Under the pieces are notes generated by a model, which was not told where the DNA came from, made no database searches, and was given only the letters and a program-made list of their open reading frames with translations. From NCBI GenBank assembly GCA_910586585.1, contig CAJUKA010000119.1, positions 1-11,967 of the forward strand: a DNA stretch of 11,967 nucleotides, written 5' to 3'. Each line of letters starts with the position of its first letter. Positions within the stretch are counted from its first letter, which is position 1. Origin of the DNA: an uncultured Lachnospiraceae bacterium. Lineage in GTDB: Bacteria; Bacillota; Clostridia; Lachnospirales; Lachnospiraceae. Both the position numbers and the translations under genes were made by a program. This document shows, one piece after another, positions 4,726 to 11,967 of the stretch.

Positions 4726-4949
4726 GGGGTATTCCTTACTGACATATGACCTGTAAGGCTTCTGATACAAATGAAAAATGCCCGTTTTCCCTTTATCCGT
4801 CTGTCGGAATTGAGACATGCAGGTTCCGCCGGGGATATTAAGGGAGACGGACAGAGACGAAATCCAAACAAAATAACAGTAAACGGAAAATGACAAGCCA
4901 TTTTATATGACTTGTTATTTTTTTGCCCTATTATAAGGAGGAAATCTGA
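4726..4949 (+). promoter_or_regulatory. Adhesin leader region
   Basis: No gene is seen here. The stretch holds pyrimidine-rich sequence (about 4783-4806), a purine-rich segment with GACGGACAGAGACG that can partly pair with it, a possible weak promoter (TTGAGA near 4809 with GATATT about 18 bases on), and the terminator-like hairpin at 4887-4924. The adhesin's ribosome site AAGGAGG (4935-4941) is 8 bases before its ATG. I do not recognise a known riboswitch class. Confidence 0.35.
4887..4924 (+). terminator. Terminator-like hairpin just before the adhesin ribosome site
   Basis: AAAATGACAAG (4887-4897) pairs with CTTGTTATTTT (4911-4921) with one G-U pair, a 13-base loop, and a T-run continuing to 4924. 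Only 10 bases separate the T-run from AAGGAGG (4935), leaving no room for a promoter in between. It is therefore either an attenuator inside the adhesin's leader or a leaky terminator. AAAATAACA (4870-4878) is a perfect complement of TGTTATTTT (4913-4921) and could form an antiterminator. Confidence 0.6.
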
Positions 4950-7900
4950 ATGAAACAGAAAATGAAAAGATTTATGGCAGGATTCTTAGCCCTGCTTACG
5001 GTCTTTACCACGCTGTTTAGCAACGGGACGACTGCTTTTGCGGCAAGTTCCAGTGCAAACATCGCTTTCTGGTATGCATCGACAAGATCATCGGGTGAGG
5101 TAAGCGAGTTAAAGGCAGGCTATGACCACGGGAAGATCCTGTATGCCATACTGGACGGAAACGCCGCCTACTGCATGAATTTCGGACTGGCGGCAGATGG
5201 CGGGCAGCTCATGAACAGCTACCCTAATTCAAGCACTTCCATGACGGCACAGCAGGAGAAGCTGTTAAGTTACTGCCTCTATTTTGGTTTTAACAGCAAC
5301 AGCGCAACGCCGCCTTCAAATGACCAGTGTGACCAGTTCATAGCGACACAGGCAATGGTGTGGGTGATCGTGGGGAACCTGTTCGGCACAGGCAGCGGGG
5401 ATTCAGCAGCGAGAAAGCTGTGTGATACGGCTCCGAATCCGTCATCGTCTTATGCCTATTATACAAGCCTGAAAAACAACATCAGCAAGTCTTATAATGC
5501 CACAAGACCGAGTTTTGCAAGCAGGACACAGAGCGGTGCGGAAACTTATGAGCTGAAATGGAATGAGGGGAACCAGCGTTTTGAAAAAACCCTTAACGAC
5601 AGCAACGGCGTACTTGGAAGTTTTGACATTTCGCTGAGCGGGTTCAAAGTTGAAAAGAACGGGAACAGCCTCACCATTTCCAGTAAGGAAGTGAACACGA
5701 CAGCGACAATGGCAACCATGAACTCCACGGCAGGCGAAGTAGAGACGACTTCAAGCTGTGTGTTCTGGCTGACGGAAAAAGCGAACTATCAGGAGTTTGT
5801 CTCGGAAAGACCTAGCGCCGATCCTATCCATGCCTATTTTAAGGTAAAGACGGAAAACATCGGCTACGGGGAGATTGTAAAGACCGACGAGTCCAGCGGC
5901 GTGAAGCTGAAAGGTGCCGTATACGGGATTTATTCCGACAGCGGATGCACCAATAAGGTAGACACCATGACTACGGACGGAAACGGTTATGCAAAATCCA
6001 ATGCACTTGTGGCGGGAACGTACTATGTGAAGGAAATTACCGCACCAAAGGGATATGTACTGAGCGGCAAAGTCCACACGCTGACCGTAAAGGCAGGACA
6101 GACAACCGGGATCAGTGCGACGGACAAAGAGCAGCTTGGGGCAATCACCATTTATAAAGAGGGCGAAGTCCTGACCGGATGGAATGGCAGCAACTTCACT
6201 TATGAGAAAAAGAAACTGCCGGGCGCTGTTTTCAAAGTGACAGCAGGCGCAGACATTTACAAGGCAGACGGTACAAAAGTCTATAATAAAGGGGACCTGA
6301 TTGCGGAAAACTTACAGACCGGAAGTGACGGACAGGTGGTTCTTACAGACCTTCATCTTGGAACGTATGTGGTTACGGAAACAAAGAGCATTGACGGATA
6401 TACCATCAATACAGAGCCGCATACGGTAAAGATTGAATATAAGGATCAGATGGTGGAAGTGCAGTATGAGTCGGCAACTGTGCTTAATACCCGTCAGAAA
6501 GCGGAAGTTTCCGTGACAAAGAAAGATTCCGAGACAGCAAACCCGTTAGATGGCGGACAGTATACGCTTTATGCGGGAAATGACATCAGGAATTATGCAG
6601 GACAGGTCATTGTGACAAAGGGTACTGCATTACAGACCGTTACGACAGGGGAGGATGGCAGCGCCGCTTACACGGTAGACCTTCCGATTGCAAACAGCTA
6701 CTATATTTCAGAGACACAGGCTCCTTACGCATATTACAGGAACAGCTCCGATATATACAGCTTTGATTTCAATTACCTGCCGGAGACTACTGCAAAAGCA
6801 TCATTTACACACACTTTCGCAAATGACAGGACAACCGCAAAAATCCACATCTACAAAATAGATAAGGAGACAGGAAAGGCAGTTCCGCAGGGCGACGCAA
6901 AACTGGAGGGCGCTGTTTACGGCTTATATGCCCGCAACGACATTGTACACCCGGACGGTGCAACAGGCATTATCTTCCATGCGGGAGATATTGTTGCGAC
7001 ACTGACAACCGATGAGGGCGGCAATGCGGAGGTAAAGAACCTCTATCTTGGCGATTACTATGTAAAGGAAATCACACCGTCAGAAGGGTATCTCCTTGAT
7101 GAAGAGGAACATGATGTTGTATGCGATTATGAGGGCGATCTGGTAGCGGAAGTGTCAAGAAGCACCACATCGGCAGAGCAGGTCATCAAGCAGCCGTTCC
7201 AGCTTATCAAAGTATCCGACAACGGGGATGATACGGAGGCTCCTGTATTATCCGGCGCAGGCTTTACCGCATACCTGAAATCTTCCTTATCCGTACTGGA
7301 AGATGGAAGTTACGACTTTGACAGCGCAAAACCCGTGGAAATCGGCAGCAAGGGAGAGACTACCCTTTTCACGGATGCAAAGGGGCATATCGTGACACAG
7401 CCTATCCCTTACGGGACTTATGTAGTGATAGAAACAGTCACTCCACACAACATGCAGCCAGTAAGACCTTTTGAAGTGAGGATTGTGGAGAACCACCCGA
7501 CAGAGCCGCAGGTATGGCGTGTATTCATTGACCGTGAATTTACTGCAAAGCTGCGTGTGATCAAGAAGGACGCTGACACAAAGCAGACAGTCCTTATCCC
7601 TGATACAGAGTTCAAGATTTTCAACCTTGACAAAAACGAATATGTCAAGATGGTCACAACTTATCCGTCAAAGGTTACGCACACTTCCTTCTTCACGGAC
7701 GGGGATGGCGACTTAATCCTGCCGGATGTATTGAAGATTGGAAATTACCGCATTGAGGAAGTAAAAGCGCCTCATGGATATGTGCTGAACACTAACTATG
7801 TGGAAGTATCGGTTGATTCTGACACATTCTATGAAACCGATCCTGACACTTATGATGCAATCATCACCGTGGAATATGAGGACGAACCTGTTGTCGGGGA

Positions 7901-10328
7901 ACTGACAGTGGAGAAGAAAGGCGAAATCCTTGATGGTTACAAGGGCGGCTTATTTGCTGATTCTGAAGAAAAGGAATTTGTATATAAGGAAGGTTCCCTT
8001 GCAGGGGCAAAATTTGAGGTCTATGCCGCAGAGGACATTTATACTACTGACATGCAGACAGACGAGGATGGCAACAGGACAAAGTATTACAGAAAAGGCG
8101 ATCTTGTAGGAACGCTTACCACCGGGGAAGATGGGAAAGCCAGCATTTCAGGACTTCCGCTCGGACAGTACCGTGTTGTGGAAACAGAAGCGCCTTATGG
8201 ATATGTGCTGAACGGGGAAGAGCAGCTTGTAACATTCGTTTATGTGGACGATAAAACCCCGGTGATCCATGAAAGCGTGACATTTACCAATGAAAGACAG
8301 AAACTGGATATGTCAGTCATTAAGAAAGATGCAGAAGAAGATACACCAGTTGCGGGCGCAGTGTTCGGTCTATTTGCCGCAGAGGACATTGAAAATGCCA
8401 ATGGGGAAGTAATAATTGAAGCAGGCACACTCCTTGAAACTGCAACATCTGACGAAAACGGCAGGATCGCTTTCATAAAGGATTACCCGTTTGCAGTTTA
8501 TGAGGCAAAGGAAATGGCAGCGCCGAAAGGCTATGTTTCCAGTGAGGAAGTAATCACTTTTGAAACAGAGTATCAGGGACAGCATGAAGCAGTTGCAGAA
8601 TACAGCAGCGAATTTCTGAATGAGCCTACAACCTTTGAATTTACAAAGGAGGACATTGCAAGCGGCGCAGAGCTTTCTGGCGCACTGCTTACAGTCATTG
8701 ACAAGGATGGAAACGTGGTTGACAGATGGACTTCCGTTGCAGAAGAAGCTCATGTTATCAAGAGACTTGTGGCAGGGGAGACTTATACGCTCCGTGAGGA
8801 GTTTGCGCCTTACGGCTACCTGAAAGCAGAGGAAATCCAGTTTACAGTGGAAGATACCGCTGACATTCAGAGTGCAGTGATGAAAGACGAAGTTCCGACA
8901 GGCGCAATCATCATCAACAAAGACGGCGAATTTGTAACGGACACTACCCTTATGAAAGGACACTGGTATGACTTCATTTTCAATTATTTTAAGGACAGTC
9001 TTGCAGGAGTTGAATTTGAAGTCTATGCGGCAGAGGACATTGTAAGCCCGGATGGTCTTGACACAATCTATTATGAGGCGGACGAGCTTGTGGCAACCAT
9101 CGTCACTGACGAGAAAGGCTATGCAGGCATTGACAGCTTACCGCTTGGGAAATATTACCTTGTGGAGACAAAGACTCTGGAAGGGTTCGTTCTGGATGAT
9201 ACACCAATCGAAGCAGACCTTTCCTATATCGATCAGGAAACAGCAGTGGTTTATGCAGGAATGAACATCAGCAATGAGAGACAGAAAGTGCAGATCACCG
9301 TGGTAAAGAAAGAGGCAGGCACGAAAGAAGTCCTTGAGGGGGCTGTATTCGGACTGTTTGCGAAAGAGGACATCGTGAACAAGGATGGCAAAGTAGTTGT
9401 AAAAGCCGGAACTGAAATTGAGCGTGGCGTGACCGGAAAGGACGGAAAGCTGACCTTTGTATCTGACCTCCCGCTTGGAAAGTATTATGTGCAGGAACTG
9501 ACAGCGCCAAAGGGATATGTGAAGTCCGATAAGGTATTTGATGTGGATGCGTCATATCAGGGCGATGATAAGGAAGTAATCGAATTTGAGGCAGAATTTG
9601 AAAACAAGCCGATCAAGGTGCAGATTTCAAAGACGGACATTACAGGCGACAATGAGCTTGAGGGGGCTGTCCTTTCCGTCATTGATGCAGACGGCAATCT
9701 GGTGGAGAAGTGGACTTCCGGCAAAGAGCCGCACATGATCGAGAAGCTGCCTGCCGGAAAATATATCCTCCGTGAAGAAACAGCGCCGTTTGGCTATGTA
9801 ATCGCACAGGATATTGAGTTTGAGGTGAAGGAGACAGATGAAATCCAGAAAGTAGCAATGAAGGACGAAGCAGCAGTTGGAAAGATCATCATCAGCAAGA
9901 AGTCTGAGGACGGAAAAGCGCTTGCAGGCGCAAAATTTGAAATCCGTGACACGGACGGGAAAGTGATTGAGACACTTACCACGGACAAAGACGGTCATGC
10001 AGAGAGCAGCGAACTTCCGATTGCAGCATTTAAGGACGGGAAGTATGAGGAGGCAGTCACTTATACCGTAGTGGAAGTGGAAGCTCCGAAAGGCTATCTC
10101 CTTGATTCCACGCCAAAGGAAGTGAAGTTTGAATACAAGGATGGAAAGACAAAAGTGGCCCTGTACACCCTTGAAGTGACAAACAAGCCTACGGAACCGA
10201 AACTCCCGCAGACCGGGGACAACATGAACCCGTGGGTATTTGCAGGGTTCGGGCTTGCGGCTGTTGCTGCCGGACTTGCAGCTCTTTTCTGGAAAAAGAG
10301 AAAAGACGGGGACGGCGCAGAAGCATAG
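4950..10328 (+). CDS. Giant thioester adhesin with 13 SpaA/Cna-B domains and LPQTG anchor
   Basis: This 1792-aa protein is a sortase-anchored surface adhesin. Residues 1-31 are a signal peptide (basic MKQKMKR, hydrophobic core, cleavage after AFA). Residues about 34-300 form a thioester domain: Cys75 in YCMNFG and Gln134 in TQAMVW are the expected Cys-Gln bond partners. Such domains can attach covalently to host or surface amines. From about 304, thirteen SpaA/Cna-B-like domains follow, starting near 304, 396, 517, 628, 747, 865, 981, 1118, 1227, 1316, 1446, 1555 and 1642. Most show a GAxFxLY core and an ETxAPxGY-type E-box; in this family Lys-Asn/Asp isopeptide bonds stiffen the rod. LPQTG (1752-1756), a hydrophobic span and a KKRK tail complete a sorting signal. 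No sortase is in the window. Boundaries are by eye. Confidence 0.93.
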   Translation: MKQKMKRFMAGFLALLTVFTTLFSNGTTAFAASSSANIAFWYASTRSSGEVSELKAGYDHGKILYAILDGNAAYCMNFGLAADGGQLMNSYPNSSTSMTAQQEKLLSYCLYFGFNSNSATPPSNDQCDQFIATQAMVWVIVGNLFGTGSGDSAARKLCDTAPNPSSSYAYYTSLKNNISKSYNATRPSFASRTQSGAETYELKWNEGNQRFEKTLNDSNGVLGSFDISLSGFKVEKNGNSLTISSKEVNTTATMATMNSTAGEVETTSSCVFWLTEKANYQEFVSERPSADPIHAYFKVKTENIGYGEIVKTDESSGVKLKGAVYGIYSDSGCTNKVDTMTTDGNGYAKSNALVAGTYYVKEITAPKGYVLSGKVHTLTVKAGQTTGISATDKEQLGAITIYKEGEVLTGWNGSNFTYEKKKLPGAVFKVTAGADIYKADGTKVYNKGDLIAENLQTGSDGQVVLTDLHLGTYVVTETKSIDGYTINTEPHTVKIEYKDQMVEVQYESATVLNTRQKAEVSVTKKDSETANPLDGGQYTLYAGNDIRNYAGQVIVTKGTALQTVTTGEDGSAAYTVDLPIANSYYISETQAPYAYYRNSSDIYSFDFNYLPETTAKASFTHTFANDRTTAKIHIYKIDKETGKAVPQGDAKLEGAVYGLYARNDIVHPDGATGIIFHAGDIVATLTTDEGGNAEVKNLYLGDYYVKEITPSEGYLLDEEEHDVVCDYEGDLVAEVSRSTTSAEQVIKQPFQLIKVSDNGDDTEAPVLSGAGFTAYLKSSLSVLEDGSYDFDSAKPVEIGSKGETTLFTDAKGHIVTQPIPYGTYVVIETVTPHNMQPVRPFEVRIVENHPTEPQVWRVFIDREFTAKLRVIKKDADTKQTVLIPDTEFKIFNLDKNEYVKMVTTYPSKVTHTSFFTDGDGDLILPDVLKIGNYRIEEVKAPHGYVLNTNYVEVSVDSDTFYETDPDTYDAIITVEYEDEPVVGELTVEKKGEILDGYKGGLFADSEEKEFVYKEGSLAGAKFEVYAAEDIYTTDMQTDEDGNRTKYYRKGDLVGTLTTGEDGKASISGLPLGQYRVVETEAPYGYVLNGEEQLVTFVYVDDKTPVIHESVTFTNERQKLDMSVIKKDAEEDTPVAGAVFGLFAAEDIENANGEVIIEAGTLLETATSDENGRIAFIKDYPFAVYEAKEMAAPKGYVSSEEVITFETEYQGQHEAVAEYSSEFLNEPTTFEFTKEDIASGAELSGALLTVIDKDGNVVDRWTSVAEEAHVIKRLVAGETYTLREEFAPYGYLKAEEIQFTVEDTADIQSAVMKDEVPTGAIIINKDGEFVTDTTLMKGHWYDFIFNYFKDSLAGVEFEVYAAEDIVSPDGLDTIYYEADELVATIVTDEKGYAGIDSLPLGKYYLVETKTLEGFVLDDTPIEADLSYIDQETAVVYAGMNISNERQKVQITVVKKEAGTKEVLEGAVFGLFAKEDIVNKDGKVVVKAGTEIERGVTGKDGKLTFVSDLPLGKYYVQELTAPKGYVKSDKVFDVDASYQGDDKEVIEFEAEFENKPIKVQISKTDITGDNELEGAVLSVIDADGNLVEKWTSGKEPHMIEKLPAGKYILREETAPFGYVIAQDIEFEVKETDEIQKVAMKDEAAVGKIIISKKSEDGKALAGAKFEIRDTDGKVIETLTTDKDGHAESSELPIAAFKDGKYEEAVTYTVVEVEAPKGYLLDSTPKEVKFEYKDGKTKVALYTLEVTNKPTEPKLPQTGDNMNPWVFAGFGLAAVAAGLAALFWKKRKDGDGAEA
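7890..9872 (+). repeat. Duplicated three-domain block in the adhesin gene
   Basis: Domains 7-9 (residues 981-1315, bases 7890-8894) and 10-12 (residues 1316-1641, bases 8895-9872) match one another in order, type and length. First is a long domain with an extra loop (EVYAAEDI, ending FTNERQ or ISNERQ). Then comes a medium one (GAVFGLFAAEDI and GAVFGLFAKEDI). Last is a short one (VIDKDGNVVDRWTS and VIDADGNLVEKWTS). DNA identity is clearly reduced, so the duplication is not recent. Domains 2-3 are a looser match to the first two types. Confidence 0.75.
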
Positions 10329-10343
10329 AAACAGAACAGATGG

Positions 10344-10371
10344 ATAAGCCGAGGAGAAATCCCCGGCTTAT
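10344..10371 (+). terminator. Hairpin after the adhesin gene, possible terminator
   Basis: ATAAGCCGAGG (10344-10354) pairs with CCCCGGCTTAT (10361-10371) with one mismatch and a 6-base loop, 15 bases after the adhesin stop. The following bases (TATCTGC) are not a clean T-tract, so it may be a weak terminator or an RNA-stabilising 3' end. Confidence 0.55.
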
Positions 10372-10408
10372 TATCTGCAATAAAAAGTGCAGAGTGAGGT
10401 GAAGAAAC

Positions 10409-10816
10409 ATGACTTATGGAGACAGGCTGAAATTTATACGCACATTCCGGCAGATGACGCAGAAGGAGCTTGGAAATGCCTGCAATTTTGGGAAGAACGG
10501 ACACCTGTTCATTGCACAGTATGAAAATGGAACCCGTACACCAAAACCGGACCGTAACCGTTGTATTGCAGAGGCTTTGGGCGTAAATCCAAAAGTGTTG
10601 ATGTGGGATGCGGAAATGCCGCATGAGGATATTGTCTTTCAACTGTGCTGGGCGTATATCCTTCCGTCGTCAGACTATCCGCTGTCCCTGACAGATGCAG
10701 TTCTGGAAGAAATACAGGTTTTTATGTCGGAATACAATATGGCTCTGGAAGGGCAGTTGTCTGAAACGGAATATATTGAAAAGAAGTTCGGGTTCATGAA
10801 TGGAATTGAAAAATAA
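10409..10816 (+). CDS. XRE-family helix-turn-helix regulator, 135 aa
   Basis: The N-terminal 70 residues form a Cro/CI-type DNA-binding domain: YGDRLKFIRTFRQMTQKELG (helices 1-2, with the typical 'R..MTQ.ELG'), then AQYENGTRTPKPD (recognition helix end and turn) and CIAEALGVNP (helix 4-5). A short insertion around NFGKNGHLF lies between the second and third helices. The C-terminal half (about 70-135) is an unrecognised region with WAYILPSSDYPLSL and EYIEKKFGFM. The start has GAGGTGA 6 bases upstream. It is a cytoplasmic transcription factor; the target is not evident. It could govern the DUF5688 gene downstream or the element's own genes. It is separated from the adhesin by a hairpin, so probably has its own promoter. 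Confidence 0.8.
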   Translation: MTYGDRLKFIRTFRQMTQKELGNACNFGKNGHLFIAQYENGTRTPKPDRNRCIAEALGVNPKVLMWDAEMPHEDIVFQLCWAYILPSSDYPLSLTDAVLEEIQVFMSEYNMALEGQLSETEYIEKKFGFMNGIEK

Positions 10817-10864
10817 TGCGGGGCATAGGCATGTACCACGCTTTTGATTGGAGGAATGGAATTT

Positions 10865-11854
10865 ATGATGGATTATGAGGTTTTCAAGGAAGTTGTAAAA
10901 GAAAATTTACTGGATTATATGCCGGAGAAGTATCAGGACTCGGAGATGCGGGTTGACTCCGTGGAGAAAATCAACCGTAAAATGGATGGATTGAGCCTTC
11001 GTTTGGAGGGTGGGGGCAGTATTTCACCAACCATATACATCAGTGATATGTATAAGGAGTATTTAAGGACAGGGGATTTGCAGGAAACTATGCAGAATGC
11101 GGCAGAGGCAATGGATAAGGCATTTCAGCAGACAGTGCTGCCGCCGCTGGATTTGCAGGCGGCAAAGGACAATATCATATTCCAGCTTGTAAATACCATA
11201 CAGAATGAAGATATGTTACAGAAAATGCCGCACAGGGAGTTTCAGGACCTGTCCATTATTTACCGATGGGTAGTAAGCATGGATGAGAAGGGATTTTCAA
11301 GCACCATGATCAACAACAATCTGGCAAAGGAGCTTGGAATGGGAGAGGAACAGTTGTTTAAGGCTGCTGCGGAAAACACAAGGCGTATCCTGCCGCCCAC
11401 AGTAAAATCCATGAATGAGGTAATGAGGGAAATGTTTATTGCTGACGGTATGCCGCCATCAATGGCAGACCTTATGATTGGAGAAATGGAACCGGAACAG
11501 ACCATGTGGGTTATCTCAAATGAGTGTAAAATCAGCGGTGCGGCTTCCATGCTTTATGAGGATAAGCTGCACAAACTGGCAGAAAAAGTGGGAAGTGACC
11601 TGTATGTGATGCCTTCTTCCGTGCATGAGGTGATCGCTGTGTCTGTAAATATGGGTGAACCGGAGCAACTGGCACAGATGGTTGCGGAAATAAACATGGA
11701 TCAGGTGGAACTGGGAGAGAGACTTTCTAATCAGGTGTACCACTATGACAAAGACCTGCGGAAGATTACGCTTGCAACTGACACGCCAAACAAAAGGCTG
11801 GACGGAGTTGTGGCAGAACAGGGACACATTTATGAAGCGAAGCAGTCCAGATAG
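10865..11854 (+). CDS. DUF5688 family protein
   Basis: From ATG 10865 (GGAGG 10 bases upstream) the product has 329 aa; a TTG at 10844 and ATGs at 10856 and 10868 are alternative starts in frame. The N-terminus (YEVFKEVVKENLLDYMPEKY, then a domain with ISPTIYISDMYKEY) and the C-terminal part (LYVMPSSVHEVIAV followed by LSNQVYHYDKD) match my memory of the DUF5688 family, common in Clostridia and their mobile elements. No enzyme activity is known to me for the family. No signal peptide or membrane span is visible, so it is cytoplasmic. The order regulator, DUF5688, small downstream gene suggests a co-transcribed set. The function stays unassigned. Confidence 0.75.
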   Translation: MMDYEVFKEVVKENLLDYMPEKYQDSEMRVDSVEKINRKMDGLSLRLEGGGSISPTIYISDMYKEYLRTGDLQETMQNAAEAMDKAFQQTVLPPLDLQAAKDNIIFQLVNTIQNEDMLQKMPHREFQDLSIIYRWVVSMDEKGFSSTMINNNLAKELGMGEEQLFKAAAENTRRILPPTVKSMNEVMREMFIADGMPPSMADLMIGEMEPEQTMWVISNECKISGAASMLYEDKLHKLAEKVGSDLYVMPSSVHEVIAVSVNMGEPEQLAQMVAEINMDQVELGERLSNQVYHYDKDLRKITLATDTPNKRLDGVVAEQGHIYEAKQSR

Positions 11855-11872
11855 GAGGTTTAGCGGATATTT

Positions 11873-11967
11873 ATGGAAGAAACGCCAAAAGAACTGACTG
11901 TAAAGGAACTTATGGAACTGGTGCAGCGGCAGGAGGGGGAATTTATTATCCGTATTGAGCCGGGAGG
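11873..11967 (+). CDS. Partial hypothetical protein, cut by window end
   Basis: A frame from ATG 11873 stays open to the window end for 31 codons: MEETPKELTVKELMELVQRQ, then EGEFIIRIEPG. AGGAGG at 11853-11858 lies 14 bases before the ATG, rather far, but a TAG just upstream (11861-11863) excludes an earlier ATG in this frame. It begins 18 bases after the DUF5688 gene and is probably co-transcribed with it. Too little is present to name a family. Confidence 0.5.
   Translation, partial: MEETPKELTVKELMELVQRQEGEFIIRIEPG

Noticed and set aside
4437..4742. 101-aa frame overlapping peptide copy 2
   Set aside because: It has the same frame offset as the shadow at 2640, a weak start and lower conservation than the hydrophobic frame; the open state probably reflects codon composition.
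4726..4886. Known riboswitch or T-box in the adhesin leader
   Set aside because: I looked for conserved T-box, SAM, cyclic-di-GMP and similar cores and saw none that I can support; only partial pairing is visible.
4257..4901. 214-aa minus-strand frame
   Set aside because: It crosses the decayed parR fragment, peptide copy 2 and the adhesin leader, and part repeats the antisense of copy 1 at 2343-2801. It is an antisense shadow.
8370..8963. 197-aa and other minus-strand frames opposite the adhesin
   Set aside because: They are antisense to a continuous repeat-rich coding sequence, with no ribosome sites or motifs.
7890..9872. Possible CRISPR or tandem satellite array
   Set aside because: The repeats are diverged protein domains of about 90-135 codons within one open frame, with no short identical repeat or spacers.

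Overview
The window looks like accessory (mobile-element) DNA from a gut-type Firmicute, most likely class Clostridia and Lachnospiraceae-like. The reasons are strong AGGAGG-type ribosome sites before almost every gene, moderate GC, a DUF5688-type protein, an LPXTG surface protein built of SpaA/Cna-B domains, and a plasmid-type actin gene. All convincing genes lie on the + strand. No replication, conjugation, sortase, tRNA, rRNA or CRISPR gene is visible. The replicon type (integrative conjugative element or plasmid) is therefore inference.

Layout. Positions 1-452 carry no intact gene. They hold the broken end of a tyrosine recombinase (3 to about 117), a possible minus-strand gene remnant (144-335), and four inverted copies of a TTTAGTCCT-like motif forming two hairpins (129-191 and 359-421). 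The second hairpin ends in a T-tract and follows a candidate promoter. A tight gene series then runs from 453 to 3344: an unknown 128-aa protein, a 45-aa single-span membrane peptide, an eight-cysteine likely zinc-binding protein, a ParM/StbA-like actin ATPase, a ribbon-helix-helix ParR-like partner, a 60-aa very hydrophobic basic peptide, and an unknown helical 167-aa protein. Several of these overlap by a few bases.

From 3345 to 4297 there is a structured leader with a 9-codon ORF, then a lipoprotein with a long Glu/Gln/Lys/Pro-rich stalk. From 4342 to 4725 there is a decayed copy of the earlier parR-peptide pair: parR survives only as a fragment, but the 60-aa peptide is intact and 80% identical to the first copy. 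A terminator-like hairpin sits just before the ribosome site of the next gene. That gene (4950-10328) encodes a 1792-aa adhesin: signal peptide, thioester domain (Cys75/Gln134), 13 SpaA-like domains, LPQTG and membrane anchor. Domains 7-9 and 10-12 are a duplicated three-domain block. After a hairpin come an XRE-family regulator, a DUF5688 protein and the start of another gene.

Reading the region as a unit: 453-3344 probably serves element maintenance, with ParM filaments and ParR acting on nearby DNA sites (the motif cluster at 129-421 is a candidate). The lipoprotein and adhesin modify the host cell surface and may promote attachment. The duplicated 60-aa peptide, kept intact while its parR neighbour decayed, is the least explained part.
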